Shown piece after piece: positions 1-8,690 of a stretch of DNA of 64,000 nucleotides; position 1 is the stretch's first letter, and each line of letters begins with the position of its first letter. The position numbers and the translations under genes were made by a program. Origin of the DNA: Thermanaerovibrio velox DSM 12556 (lineage in GTDB: Bacteria; Synergistota; Synergistia; Synergistales; Synergistaceae); the NCBI RefSeq assembly GCF_000237825.1, contig NZ_CM001377.1:1364001-1428000 (forward strand), written 5' to 3'. The notes below the pieces were generated by a model. It saw only the letters and a list, made by a program, of their open reading frames with translations. It was not told the DNA's origin and made no database searches.

Positions 1-1102
1 GGACGTCGGCCGCGCTGGAATCACTCCATTTAACGATGGCCCCCCTGCATCCCTCAAGCATTGACTTGGCAAAGTAGCCCATCCGGACCATCTCCTTCTT
101 GAGGGCGTCCAGGGCGGCGGCGGGTGAAGCGGATATCAGGTTACGATCCAGGAAGGCGGGTCCGTAAACCTTAACCACCCCGTCGTCTGGGACTATGCGC
201 CTTATCAGGTTCACGTAGGGTTTCACGAATGGGAGGAATATCAGGGTGTTCGCCACGTTGAAGAAGGTATGAGCGTTGGCCACCTGCCGTGATATGTCCG
301 AAGCAGTGAGGGCTATGAGCTTGGAATACCATGGCAGCAGGGGCAGCATGATCAAGGTTCCAAGCACGTTGAACATCACATGGCACGCTGCCGCCTGTTT
401 GGCGGACCTGTTGCCTCCCAAGGAGGCCAGCACCGCCGTTATGGTGGTGCCTATGTTGTCGCCCAAGATAAAGGCTATCGCCACGTTCAGGGGCATGAAG
501 CCCTGAGACGCCATGGCCATGGTAAGCCCCACGGTGGCGGAGCTGGATTGAATCACCATGGTGACCGCCGTGCCCGCGAAGACCGCCCAAATGGGATGGT
601 GCCTAAAGGGCATGAACAGGTCATCCCTGCCCTTCAAGAAGGACATGGAGTCCCCCATGATGTGCATCCCTATGAACAGTATGCCGAACCCTGCAAGCCC
701 GGCCCCTATCTCCCGCTGGCGTTTCGTCTTGGACATGAGGAAGAGAAAGGCCCCGATCAACACGCACAGGTAGGCGATGTCGGTTATCTTGAAGGCCATT
801 ATCTGGGCCGTCACGGTTGTGCCTATGTTGGCCCCCATTATCACCCCAAAGGCCTGATAAAGGGTCATGAGCCCCGCGTGGACAAAGCTCACCACCATGA
901 CGGTGGTAGCGCTGCTGCTCTGAATAATGGTGGTGACCGCAGTACCCACTATAACCCCTTTGATGGGAGTTCCCGTGAGCTTGGCTATGAGACGTCTCAG
1001 ACGATCCCCTGCCAGGTTCTGCAGGGAGTCTCCCATGACCTTTATTCCGTAGATCAACATCCCCACTCCGCCCAAGAGCTGAAGAAGGACCTTGAAGGAC
1101 AT
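1..1102 (-). CDS. Na+/phosphate cotransporter family protein, 3' end cut by window edge
   Basis: The reading frame is open from an ATG at 1102 to the left edge (at least 367 codons, no stop), so the C-terminal part lies outside. The start has GGAGGGG about six bases upstream. The protein begins MSFKVLLQLLGGVGMLIYGIK and carries two copies of the QSSSAT signature (in TTIIQSSSATTVMV and TMVIQSSSATVGL), each followed by a GANIGTT or GDNIGTT segment. This inverted repeat is the hallmark of the NptA/PNaS Na/Pi cotransporter family, whose bacterial members often end in a PhoU-like domain, here possibly starting near 120. The predicted role is sodium-driven phosphate uptake or export at the inner membrane. 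It lies 75 bases downstream of rnj on the same strand and may be cotranscribed. Confidence 0.9.
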   Translation of the reverse strand, partial: MSFKVLLQLLGGVGMLIYGIKVMGDSLQNLAGDRLRRLIAKLTGTPIKGVIVGTAVTTIIQSSSATTVMVVSFVHAGLMTLYQAFGVIMGANIGTTVTAQIMAFKITDIAYLCVLIGAFLFLMSKTKRQREIGAGLAGFGILFIGMHIMGDSMSFLKGRDDLFMPFRHHPIWAVFAGTAVTMVIQSSSATVGLTMAMASQGFMPLNVAIAFILGDNIGTTITAVLASLGGNRSAKQAAACHVMFNVLGTLIMLPLLPWYSKLIALTASDISRQVANAHTFFNVANTLIFLPFVKPYVNLIRRIVPDDGVVKVYGPAFLDRNLISASPAAALDALKKEMVRMGYFAKSMLEGCRGAIVKWSDSSAADV

Positions 1103-1177
1103 GTCTTACCCCTCCGGAGGTTTATTTTTTAGATGGCTTTTTGCTTACACAAAATCACAAAGACAGCAATCAAGATA

Positions 1178-2896
1178 TCACAGCCTGTTTATGAGGGGTA
1201 TTATGGAAGGATACCCCCTGGAGTAGCGGCTAAGCACCTCCCTCATCCTCTTCCTTATGGCGGTCTTGGCGGACTCATCCCCAGAGGGGCAGGATTCCAG
1301 TGCCCTTATGACCGCCCTCTCTAGCTCCCCGTAAAGGTCCTTTGCCTCTTGGCTATGCAGGAAGCCCCGGCTTTCCATCTTAACGTCCCGCACAGAACCG
1401 TCCTGGCCCAAAAGCACCGATACCGCCAGGACCCCATCAAGGGCCAGCTCCCTGCGCTCCTTGAGCAGGCTACCCTGGAACTCACCCATGGCAAGGCCGT
1501 CCACCATTATTGCCCCCGCCTGGACTCGGCCGTCCACCCTTCCCTTCCCCTGGGATGTCAATGTCAGCACGTCCCCGTTCGAAAGGACAAAGACCTCCTT
1601 GGAGGGGACCCCCAGATCCCTGGCGAGCTGGGCATGTCTCACCAAATGCCGGTACTCCCCGTGAACCGGGGCGAAGCACTTGGGCTTGATGAGGCTTATC
1701 ATCATCTTTAGCTCCTCCCTGGAGGCGTGACCGGACACGTGTATGGCCTGATCCCTTTCGTACACCACCTCACACCCGCAGGAGAAGAGCATGTTGATGG
1801 TCCGGCTCACCAGCTTCTCGTTCCCTGGGATAGGGGTGGCGGATATTATCACCAGATCCCTCTGTCCCAGTCGGATCTGCCGGTGCTCTCCCTTGCTCAT
1901 GAGCACGAGCCCAGAGAAGGGTTCCCCTTGGCTTCCCGTGGTGAGCACCACCACCCGGTTTGGGGACATGCGGTCCGCCTCCTGGGCGGGGACGAAAAGG
2001 TCCTCCGGGGCGTTGACGTAACCCAGCTCCCGGGCGAGCTCCACGTAGGCAAGCATGCTCCTTCCCACCAGGGCCACCTTACGGTTGTACCTCATGGCTA
2101 TGTTGAAGACCTGCTGGGCCCTGTGAAGGTTGCTGGCAAAGGTGGCTATGACTATTCGCTTGTCCTTATGAAGACGGAACAGCTGCTCAAGGGTCCTGCC
2201 CACGGTCCTCTCCGACGGGGTGAAGCCCTCCCGCTCAACGTTGGTGGAGTCCGACAGCATGAGGAGAACCCCCTCCCTGCCTAGCTCCGCGAAGGCCCCG
2301 TAGTCGGTGGTGCGGCCATCTATGGGCTGGTTGTCCAATTTGAAGTCCCCGGTGTGGACCACGGTTCCCACCGGGGTCTTCACCGCGTACGCAAGCCCAT
2401 CCGGTATGGAGTGGCAGACCGCTATGGCCCTGACCGTGAAGCTCCCCAAAGTCACGCTGTCTCCGGCGCTTATCTCGTTGAACTTAGGCCTGTACCGGGG
2501 GCAAACCTCCCCCAGCTTGTTCTTTATGAGCCCCAACGTCAGCCGGGTCCCGTAGACCGGGACGTCCAACTTCGGCAACACAAAGGGAAGGGCCCCTATA
2601 TGATCCTCATGGCCGTGGGTTATGAATATGCCCTTTATCTTGTCCCGGTTCTCCTCCAGGAAGGAGACGTCAGGGATCACAAGGTCTATGCCTAACATCT
2701 CCTCCTCCGGGAACTTAAGGCCGCAGTCTATTACCACCATCTCGTCCCCGTACTGCAGGACGGAGACGTTCTTCCCTATCTCCCCCATGCCGCCCAAAGG
2801 TATCCATTTAAGATCCTTCCGTGGTTTTGGGGACTTGCCTTTACCACGTCTCTGTCGAGAGGGCCTGGCGTTGGAAACGCCCGATTCCATGCCCAT
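1178..2896 (-). CDS. rnj: Ribonuclease J
   Basis: 572 aa, close to the usual 555-ish length with a short basic N-terminal extension (RQRRGKGKSPKPRK). The metallo-beta-lactamase signature HGHEDH is at residues 94-99, followed by GALPFVL, and the protein continues through a beta-CASP domain (SDSTNVEREG, TTGSQGEP, HVSGHAS) and the C-terminal RNase J domain. This is the 5'-exo/endoribonuclease of mRNA decay and rRNA maturation in bacteria lacking RNase E. The ATG at 2896 has GGGAG eight bases upstream; a second in-frame ATG lies two codons on. The neighbour downstream is the phosphate transporter. Confidence 0.96.
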   Translation of the reverse strand: MGMESGVSNARPSRQRRGKGKSPKPRKDLKWIPLGGMGEIGKNVSVLQYGDEMVVIDCGLKFPEEEMLGIDLVIPDVSFLEENRDKIKGIFITHGHEDHIGALPFVLPKLDVPVYGTRLTLGLIKNKLGEVCPRYRPKFNEISAGDSVTLGSFTVRAIAVCHSIPDGLAYAVKTPVGTVVHTGDFKLDNQPIDGRTTDYGAFAELGREGVLLMLSDSTNVEREGFTPSERTVGRTLEQLFRLHKDKRIVIATFASNLHRAQQVFNIAMRYNRKVALVGRSMLAYVELARELGYVNAPEDLFVPAQEADRMSPNRVVVLTTGSQGEPFSGLVLMSKGEHRQIRLGQRDLVIISATPIPGNEKLVSRTINMLFSCGCEVVYERDQAIHVSGHASREELKMMISLIKPKCFAPVHGEYRHLVRHAQLARDLGVPSKEVFVLSNGDVLTLTSQGKGRVDGRVQAGAIMVDGLAMGEFQGSLLKERRELALDGVLAVSVLLGQDGSVRDVKMESRGFLHSQEAKDLYGELERAVIRALESCPSGDESAKTAIRKRMREVLSRYSRGYPSIIPLINRL

Positions 2897-3004
2897 CCTT
2901 TCAACTCCCTTCTCCGGTGAACAATCCTACCACAGTTTCGCCGGAAAATAAGCAGACTTCCTCGGGGAGGAACAAAAAATTTTGCCACATCTTCCCGCCA
3001 CCCC

Positions 3005-3033
3005 TTTTCAAAAGGGCGGTCCTGTGATAGTAT
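3005..3033 (+). promoter_or_regulatory. Sigma-70-type promoter of tRNA-Gln
   Basis: TTTTCA at 3005-3010 and TAGTAT at 3028-3033 with a 17-base spacer, ending 14 bases before the mature tRNA 5' end. Match to the consensus is partial. Confidence 0.5.
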
Positions 3034-3047
3034 TCTCACCGTCCGAT

Positions 3048-3121
3048 TGGGGAATGGTGCAACGGCAGCACGCCTGACTCTGGATCAGGTAATCCTGGTT
3101 CGAATCCAGGTTCCCCAGCCA
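3048..3121 (+). tRNA. tRNA-Gln (CTG anticodon)
   Basis: A complete cloverleaf: acceptor TGGGGAA (3048-3054) pairs with TTCCCCA (3111-3117), G discriminator at 3118 and encoded CCA at 3119-3121. The anticodon stem CCTGA (3073-3077)/TCAGG (3085-3089) encloses loop CTCTGGA with anticodon CTG at 3080-3082, reading CAG. The T arm has the usual GGTTCGAATCC. It stands alone between divergently read neighbours. Confidence 0.97.
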
Positions 3122-3131
3122 AGATAGCAGA

Positions 3132-3154
3132 GGCGGCCGAAGGGCCGCCTTTTT
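3132..3154 (+). terminator. Intrinsic terminator of tRNA-Gln
   Basis: GGCGGCC (3132-3138), loop GAAG, GGCCGCC (3143-3149), then a run of five T. Confidence 0.85.
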
Positions 3155-3222
3155 CGTTTCCAACTCCCTCAAAACCGGATCCTCAATCCTCTCTCTGGAT
3201 TTAAGACTGTAACAATAGAGCT

Positions 3223-3259
3223 CCCGGCCCGCCGGAGATTGGCATCTCCGGGGGCCGGG
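3223..3259 (-). terminator. Strong hairpin after the antiporter gene
   Basis: CCCGGCCC (3223-3230), one-base bulge, CCGGAGAT (3232-3239), loop TGGC, ATCTCCGG (3244-3251), GGGCCGGG (3252-3259): 16 base pairs. It lies 35 bases past the stop of the minus-strand antiporter. The following T tract is weak, so termination efficiency is uncertain. Confidence 0.6.
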
Positions 3260-3293
3260 GTCTTGAGGACTTGATGTCAAGCGTTACCGCCTT

Positions 3294-4601
3294 TTAGTAG
3301 AGCATCATGGCCCCAATGAGGCCAAAGATTATGAGCGGTATGTTGTAGTGGATAAAGGTCGGGACGCAGGTGTCCCATATGTGGTTGTGCTGACCGTCGG
3401 CGTTAAGTCCAGACGTGGGGCCCAAGGTAGAGTCCGAGGCCGGAGAGCCCGCGTCCCCCAGGGCCGCCGCGGCGGCAAGGATGCACGCCAGTGCTCCGGG
3501 GGTAAAGCCCAGCTTAACCCCCAAGGGACAGTATATGGCGGCCACAACCGGGATGGTCCCAAACGAGGTGCCTATGCCCATGGTGACCAGAAGCCCCACC
3601 AGCAGCATCAGAAGGGCACCGTAGAACTTGCTGCCTCCAACCATCGAGACGACACCGTTGACCAAAGCGTCCACCGCCTTGGTCTCCCGGATGACCGCTC
3701 CGTAGCCCGCCGCCACCAACATTATCATGGCTATCATGCCCATTATGCCTATGCCGCCGGCCATCACATCGTCGAGCTTCCTCCACCGGATGACCCCGCC
3801 GGCCGCCATGAGTCCCAGGGCCACCACGGCCCCAAGGGGCAGGGAGCTGGTCTTAAGCTGGATGACAAAGGCCACCAACACCGCCGCCAGGGTTATGTAG
3901 TGATCCCTGGACAATTTCTCCACCTCGGGAACGCCCTCGAGCCCCATCACCGGCTTGTCCTGGTACTCCCTGTCCCTGGAGTAGCTCACGAACACGGCGA
4001 GCAACAGGCCTATGACCATGCCGACTCCGAGTATCCAGGTGTAGTGCCACATGTCACCCTTGGGGACGCTGACCCCGTTGGCGGCCATCTGGTCGGATAG
4101 TATCCCGTGAAAGATGAGGCCAAAACCCGCGGGCAACACTATGTAAGGTGCCTTGAGCCCGAAGGTGAGGGCGCAGGCCACCCCCCGCCGGTCCATCTTA
4201 AGACGGTTGAAAAGCGACAACATGGGGGGGATCAGGATGGGGATGAACGCGATGTGAACCGGGATCAGGTTCTGGGATAGACAGCTCACCGAGGCTATGA
4301 GCAGGAGCAAGAACGCCTTGCGGCTTCCCACCACCCTGGACAGCTTGGCACTCAGGAGGGAGGCCACCCCGGTCTGGCTTATCGCCACCGCCAGGGCACC
4401 AAGCAGGATGTAGCTCAACGCGGTCTCCGAGTTGCCGCCCATCCCACCTATCAGTACCCCCATGGTGTCACCCAAGGACATCCCAGCCGCCAATCCCGCC
4501 ACCAAGGCGGACACGATGAGGGCAAGAATGATGTTCAAATTAAACAAACAAAGAACTATCATGACCAACACGGAAAGCACGACGGGGTTCGTAAGGATCA
4601 C
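3294..4601 (-). CDS. Na+/H+ antiporter family protein (NhaC-like, ion transporter superfamily)
   Basis: 435 aa and almost wholly hydrophobic, about eleven to twelve membrane segments. It begins MILTNPVVLSVLVMIVLCLF, as in the Na_H_antiport_2/NhaC group. Segments typical of that group include ISQTGVASLL, SQNLIPVHIAFIPI and GDAGSPASDSTLGPTSGLNADGQ written in parts (GDAGSP, SDSTLGPT), the polar re-entrant region near residue 385. The start is GTG at 4601 with GGAGG nine bases upstream. It is monocistronic, with its own promoter and a downstream hairpin. Substrate is inferred from family only; amino acid/H+ or Na+ exchange cannot be excluded. Confidence 0.8.
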   Translation of the reverse strand: MILTNPVVLSVLVMIVLCLFNLNIILALIVSALVAGLAAGMSLGDTMGVLIGGMGGNSETALSYILLGALAVAISQTGVASLLSAKLSRVVGSRKAFLLLLIASVSCLSQNLIPVHIAFIPILIPPMLSLFNRLKMDRRGVACALTFGLKAPYIVLPAGFGLIFHGILSDQMAANGVSVPKGDMWHYTWILGVGMVIGLLLAVFVSYSRDREYQDKPVMGLEGVPEVEKLSRDHYITLAAVLVAFVIQLKTSSLPLGAVVALGLMAAGGVIRWRKLDDVMAGGIGIMGMIAMIMLVAAGYGAVIRETKAVDALVNGVVSMVGGSKFYGALLMLLVGLLVTMGIGTSFGTIPVVAAIYCPLGVKLGFTPGALACILAAAAALGDAGSPASDSTLGPTSGLNADGQHNHIWDTCVPTFIHYNIPLIIFGLIGAMMLY

Positions 4602-4755
4602 CTTTCACGACCTCCTCGCTTCTTCGTTTTTGGGCCCCGGGCGACAGAGAGTTTAGGAAACCATCACCTCCTTACAGGGAACTTAGTGGCATACAAAAAC
4701 CCAAACACCCCTGAAACAACCTCCTCCGGAGTCCCATGTGTACATGGTAAAGCCC

Positions 4756-4784
4756 AATATCAAACTAGTCTATAAGGCATTCAA
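4756..4784 (-). promoter_or_regulatory. Promoter of the Na+/H+ antiporter gene
   Basis: On the minus strand, TTGAAT (4784-4779), 17-base spacer, GATATT (4761-4756). This leaves a ~150-base 5' leader before the GTG at 4601, which carries a second GGAGG-like motif but no clear ORF. Confidence 0.5.
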
Positions 4785-4873
4785 GAAAAATTCTTCTCTT
4801 CTCTAGGATGAGAAAAATTAAACATCGGCTACAAACATCGAGGTCTCAGAGTAAATTAGCCAGGAACACAAGG

Positions 4874-5194
4874 TCATTGAGGCTCCCGGTGGAACCGGTC
4901 AGGGGTGAGGAAAACGTAGCGAACAGCCTCTCCCCTGGGGCCCAGACAGTTCAAAACAAGCCTCACGTTATCCCATCCAGCGTTGATTATCTCCAGCTCC
5001 GACGGCAGCCTAACCATCCGGAACCTGTCGCTGCGCCTCTCGTACACCGCCAAGTTGTGCCGGTTCTCGATCTTGAGAACCCCTCCGGCGTAACGATCCC
5101 ACCCGGCACCAAAGGCGACCCCCGCAAACGACGGCTGAAGTGAAAGGGAAACGCACAACCCAACGCAATATGCCAGTATCCTAGGGGACAACAC
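4874..5194 (-). CDS. Small secreted protein of unknown function
   Basis: I do not recognise the family. The frame extends to a GTG at 5203, but that codon overlaps the ribosome site; the GTG at 5194 sits eight bases after GGAGG and is preferred (106 aa). The N-terminus is a signal peptide (hydrophobic ILAYCVGLCVSLSLQ, then PSFAGVAFG, probable cleavage after SFA). The mature part is ~80 residues, charged, without cysteine pairs or repeats. The gene starts 27 bases after the small membrane protein gene at 5222-5620, so the two probably form an operon. Coding is supported by the signal peptide and ribosome site only. Confidence 0.6.
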   Translation of the reverse strand: MLSPRILAYCVGLCVSLSLQPSFAGVAFGAGWDRYAGGVLKIENRHNLAVYERRSDRFRMVRLPSELEIINAGWDNVRLVLNCLGPRGEAVRYVFLTPDRFHREPQ

Positions 5195-5221
5195 GAAGAA
5201 CACCTCCCGACGAAAATCAAA

Positions 5222-5620
5222 CTACCTTCCCCAGTGGAGGACCGAAATCCCCACAGAGGCGATCAAAAGCGCCTCCCAGACAAGTATAAGAAAAAAAATC
5301 ACCGTATCCTTAAAAGACATCTCAAATGGCCATACCAACCATACCGCAAGCCCCCAAAGCCAAAGGGCCAGACACGCCCCAAGACAGACAAATCCCCCCA
5401 TCCTAAACACCCTCGCAAAAGGCCCCCTATAAAGCCTTGATGACATCCCCAAAAGCCCAATGCACAAGAATGAAACCGCGTAAACCCTGCCGGGCCTGTC
5501 AAACCACAAAAGCCCAACGGACAACACAAACTGTATCGCTCCCAGTGGCAGCGCTAATCGGACAAGAAGGTCCCCCATAAACCCCAGCCTAAAACCAATG
5601 AACGTTGGAAACACCCCCAT
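5222..5620 (-). CDS. Small integral membrane protein of unknown function
   Basis: 132 aa with about four predicted membrane segments (around residues 18-38, 46-62, 74-92 and 103-125) separated by short Arg-rich loops. No family recognised. ATG at 5620 follows GAGGGG with a rather short gap; the ATG at 5578 (residue 15, GFMGDLL) is an alternative start. It is followed closely by the secreted-protein gene. Function unknown. Confidence 0.55.
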   Translation of the reverse strand: MGVFPTFIGFRLGFMGDLLVRLALPLGAIQFVLSVGLLWFDRPGRVYAVSFLCIGLLGMSSRLYRGPFARVFRMGGFVCLGACLALWLWGLAVWLVWPFEMSFKDTVIFFLILVWEALLIASVGISVLHWGR

Positions 5621-6025
5621 TTCCCCTCAACGGGTCAAACCGCTGGAAGGCCTGAGCTAGATCAAAGGGAGCTAAAAACATCCCCCAATATACGCGGTAC
5701 ATTTTACAAGGACCACGAGGAACGGGCCCCCCTTGTTTTACACCATGCATGATTGAAAGGCAGGACAGAGGCAGGACCCAAAAGAAAACCCTAAATCCAG
5801 CACGCAGGTGAACATCAAACCAGGCCTCTTTCTCAACCGGTCATGGGCCCCCTCGTGCAGCGGGATACCCAAGGCCTCGGTTTACTTCCCAAGATCAGCA
5901 CCCACCCAGGGAACGCCGCAGTAGAAAGCCGAGGCTGGGATCACCCCGCCTCGGCTTATGGGGACAAGAGATCCTCGCACCTCCGGCTCGAAGGCGCGCT
6001 GTTTCGACCCAAAAGCTAAATCGGA
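5621..6025. other. 405-base intergenic region
   Basis: It lies between the moaD-like gene and the small membrane protein gene, both on the minus strand. Besides the hairpin at 5926-5957, I see no convincing gene, known RNA or clear promoter. A 57-codon minus-strand frame running into 5600 lacks a ribosome site and overlaps the next gene. Confidence 0.6.
5926..5957 (-). terminator. Hairpin terminating the AOR operon
   Basis: AAGCCGAGG (5926-5934) pairs with CCTCGGCTT (5949-5957); inside, GGG/CCC can pair around ATCA. On the minus strand the stem is followed by TTTCTACTG, a weak U tract. Its position 69 bases after the last gene of the operon supports the call. Confidence 0.6.
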
Positions 6026-6292
6026 CTACCCACCCCCTATTACAGGGAATATGCTCACCTGGTCATCGGGGTTCAACCGGGTCTCCTCCCCATCTAGATG
6101 GGCCACGTGATGACCGTTCACCAACACTATAACCTGGTCCGACATGGCCCCATCCTTAAGGACCGCGTCATGGAAGCTCCGTCCGTACCGGCGGGACAAG
6201 ACCTCCAAGAGCTCCCTCACCGTGGACGCCTCCGCCTGGTCCTCCCTGCGGCCCGCCAACTCCCTGAAGGTGGCGAAGAAGAGCACCTTCAA
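6026..6292 (-). CDS. MoaD/ThiS-family sulfur carrier protein
   Basis: 88 aa, the normal MoaD size, with a beta-grasp pattern and the C-terminal GGG ending (FPVIGGG) needed for adenylation and thiocarboxylation. The motif VNGHHV corresponds to the conserved VNG of MoaD. It begins seven bases after the AOR stop, the last gene of the operon. MoaD-like carriers beside AOR genes are usually taken to supply dithiolene sulfur for the tungsto-pterin cofactor; this may be an AOR-dedicated paralogue rather than the housekeeping MoaD. Confidence 0.88.
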   Translation of the reverse strand: MKVLFFATFRELAGRREDQAEASTVRELLEVLSRRYGRSFHDAVLKDGAMSDQVIVLVNGHHVAHLDGEETRLNPDDQVSIFPVIGGG

Positions 6293-6299
6293 GGGGAGA

Positions 6300-8108
6300 T
6301 CACCTTATCCAGTCAAGCCCGAGCTCCCGTATCTTCTCCTCCGTGGGCACCCCTTCGCTGGTCCAGCCCCTCACCTCGTAGTACTTCGGGAGCATCTCGG
6401 GCACCCGGCTGACCTTGCCCTTGTGGGGGCCTTCGGGCAGCGGCTCCGATGTCATCCTCTGGGGAAGCACGTCGTCGGCGGCGGAGAAGCCCTCCTTGAG
6501 GTTGAAGAGGCGCTCCATGTTCCATATCCTCTCACCGATCTTCATGAGGTCATCCGTAGAGTAATCGATCCCCACGGCACTGGAGAGCTGTTCCGATATC
6601 TCCTGGGCCCCGATCCCAAAGGTGGTGAAAAGGCACATGCCCACCGAGTCAACCACCGCGGTGAGGTCCTGGAACGCCTTGTCCCACCCGGGCTTCTCCT
6701 CTATGGACTGGGGATCCAGCTTCTGAGGCACCCCCAGTATCTCCGGCGATATGGTGTAGCCCCTGACGTGGCAGGCCCCACGGTTGCTGGTGGCATAGTT
6801 CAAACCTATACCCTGTATCGCCCTGGGGTCATAGGCGGGCATCTCCTGCTTCTTGGAGGTCATTGAAAGCTCCGGGTGACCGAAGTGGCTCGCCAGCCGG
6901 AAGGAACCCTGGGCCAACAGCTCCCCCAGCTTGCCCTTCCGGTATGCCGCCGCCTCCACCATGGGGACCAAGGCTTCCCCGTTGCCGAAGTTAAGCTCAA
7001 CCCCCGCCATCTCCCGGGATATCAGCCCCATCTCGTAGAGCTCCATGGCGCAGGCTATGGTGGCCCCCATGGATATGGTGTCCAACCCAAGCTCGTTGCA
7101 CCTATAGTTGGCCATGGCCACCGCGTCTATGTCGTCAACCCCGCAGTCCGCACCAAAGGACCAGGAGGTCTCGTACTCAGGCCCCTCCCCGTGGTGCCCA
7201 AAGGACTCGGCGAAGGACACCCTGCCGCACCCTATGCCGCAGCCAAAGCAGCCCTTGTTCTTCAAGAGCCGGCTCTCCCGCTGGGTCTCCCCGCTTATCC
7301 GGTCCGCCCCCTCGAAGACGCCGGTCCTGAAGTTCCTGGTGGGCAGTCCCCCGTTCTGGTTCAGTATATTGACCAACACGTTGGTACCGTAAAGGGGAAG
7401 CCCGCTTCCCGTAACCGGGTGTTTTGCCAGCTTCTCCCTGGCGGCGACCGCGGCCTTCAGGAACTCCTCCGGCCTGGCCACCTTTACGCCCTTCGTGCCC
7501 CGCACCACCAGGGCCTTAAGGTTCTTTGAACCCATGACCGCCCCCATGCCTCCCCGGCCAGGGGCCCGATGCTTGTCGTTTATTATGTTGGCGATGAGGG
7601 ACAGGTTCTCCCCCGCAGGACCTATCACCGCCACCTTAGCCTCCGGGTCGGTCTGTTCCAACAGCTTATCCGTGGCCTCATGGGTCTCAAGGCCCCATAT
7701 GCCCTCCGCATCCCTTATCTCCACCTGGTCGTTGTTGATGTACACGTACACCGGCTTAGGGGAACGGCCCTCCAAGACCACCATATCCCACCCGGCGTAC
7801 TTGAGCTCCGGCCCGAAATACCCGCCGGAGTTGGCGGCCCCTATGGTACCGGTAAGGGGGCTCTTGGCGACCACGTTGAACCGCCCCGCCGAAGCCGCCA
7901 GGGTACCGGTCAGGGGACCGGTCACGAAGTAGATGTTGTTACCCTCCGACAGCGGATCAACCGAGGGGCCTACCTCCTCGAAGTAGTAGCGGGTTCCCAA
8001 ACCCCTTCCGCCCAGATAGTCCCTGGCCCACTCCTCCTTCAACGGCTCGGCGCTGAACGTGTGGTTCGAAAGGTTTATCCTTAACACTCTCCCAACCCAG
8101 CCGTTCAT
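6300..8108 (-). CDS. aor: Tungsten-containing aldehyde:ferredoxin oxidoreductase
   Basis: 602 aa, typical for the AOR family. The N-terminal domain starts [13 protein letters not shown] and contains [25 protein letters not shown] and GGYFGPELK, which form the pterin-binding region. The [4Fe-4S] ligands are C287, C290 and C294 (CFGCGIGC), with the fourth likely the Cys in DSVGMCLF near 490. The enzyme oxidises aldehydes to carboxylic acids at a bis-pterin tungsten site in the cytoplasm. Its ATG abuts the ferredoxin stop, implying translational coupling. The upstream NuoE/F/G-like genes indicate that electrons go to, or come from, NAD(H) and perhaps ferredoxin, rather than ferredoxin alone. Confidence 0.95.
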   Translation of the reverse strand: MNGWVGRVLRINLSNHTFSAEPLKEEWARDYLGGRGLGTRYYFEEVGPSVDPLSEGNNIYFVTGPLTGTLAASAGRFNVVAKSPLTGTIGAANSGGYFGPELKYAGWDMVVLEGRSPKPVYVYINNDQVEIRDAEGIWGLETHEATDKLLEQTDPEAKVAVIGPAGENLSLIANIINDKHRAPGRGGMGAVMGSKNLKALVVRGTKGVKVARPEEFLKAAVAAREKLAKHPVTGSGLPLYGTNVLVNILNQNGGLPTRNFRTGVFEGADRISGETQRESRLLKNKGCFGCGIGCGRVSFAESFGHHGEGPEYETSWSFGADCGVDDIDAVAMANYRCNELGLDTISMGATIACAMELYEMGLISREMAGVELNFGNGEALVPMVEAAAYRKGKLGELLAQGSFRLASHFGHPELSMTSKKQEMPAYDPRAIQGIGLNYATSNRGACHVRGYTISPEILGVPQKLDPQSIEEKPGWDKAFQDLTAVVDSVGMCLFTTFGIGAQEISEQLSSAVGIDYSTDDLMKIGERIWNMERLFNLKEGFSAADDVLPQRMTSEPLPEGPHKGKVSRVPEMLPKYYEVRGWTSEGVPTEEKIRELGLDWIR

Positions 8109-8591
8109 CTAGTCCTTCACCTCCTCAAGGGCATCCGCTATCCTCTTGGCGAACTTCTTCTTCTTGGCCACCACCGCGGAGTCCGCGGGCAGGTACTCTA
8201 TGGCCTTGGTGGGACATATGCCTGCGCACTTCGGATCCCCTCCGCACTGGTCGCACTTTATCACTCCCTTGCTCGACCTGTCATAGGAAACGTTGCCGAA
8301 GGGACAGGCCATCACGCACATACGGCACCCTATGCACTTGTCCTTGTCGAACTCCACCAACCCAGAGGAGGACTTGTAAAGCGCCTGGGTCTTGCAGGCC
8401 TTGGCGCAAGGCGCGTCCTCACACTGGAAACACATGATCGGAACGTTCTGTCCCCTCTCAAACCTATGAACCCCCACCCTGCTCATGGAAGGCCTGAACT
8501 GTCCTTCCTTATTGAAAGAGCAGGCCAACTCACAGCTGCCGCAGCCTATGCAGCGCTCCGGCGTAACCAGAAGAACCCTCTCCGTCGCCAT
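8109..8591 (-). CDS. Four-cluster [4Fe-4S] electron transfer protein, AOR small subunit
   Basis: 160 aa with sixteen cysteines in four CxxCxxCxxxC-like sets: C14/17/20/24 (CIGCGSCELAC), CFQCEDAPCAKAC, CIGCRMCVMACP and CDQCGGDPKCAGICP. This is the DmsB/HycB-type polyferredoxin fold. The Lys-rich C-terminus (KKKKFAKR) is unusual. It precedes aor with no gap and is probably the electron-transfer subunit between AOR and the flavin module. The start ATG (8591) follows GGGGGAGG. Confidence 0.9.
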   Translation of the reverse strand: MATERVLLVTPERCIGCGSCELACSFNKEGQFRPSMSRVGVHRFERGQNVPIMCFQCEDAPCAKACKTQALYKSSSGLVEFDKDKCIGCRMCVMACPFGNVSYDRSSKGVIKCDQCGGDPKCAGICPTKAIEYLPADSAVVAKKKKFAKRIADALEEVKD

Positions 8592-8641
8592 CTTGAGATC
8601 CTCCCCCCTTGTCCTATCGCTTGCAGCCTCGCTTCACCCAA

Positions 8642-8658
8642 CCCGTCCCAGGGACGGG
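8642..8658. repeat. 17-base inverted repeat between NuoG-like and ferredoxin genes
   Basis: CCCGTCCC (8642-8649), A, GGGACGGG (8651-8658) in a 99-base gap inside the operon. It could be an RNA hairpin tuning expression or processing between the flavin module and the AOR module. No T tract follows. Confidence 0.4.
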
Positions 8659-8690
8659 CAAGCCCCAAAAATTTCAAAGCCCCAGGGGCA

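Noticed and set aside
3008-3280. 90-codon minus-strand frame over tRNA-Gln
   Set aside because: It runs antisense through the tRNA and two hairpins, so it is a chance frame.
4602-4700. Three-codon frame after GGAGGTG in the antiporter leader (ATG-GTT-TCC-TAA on the minus strand)
   Set aside because: Too short to support; recorded only as a second ribosome-site-like motif in the leader.
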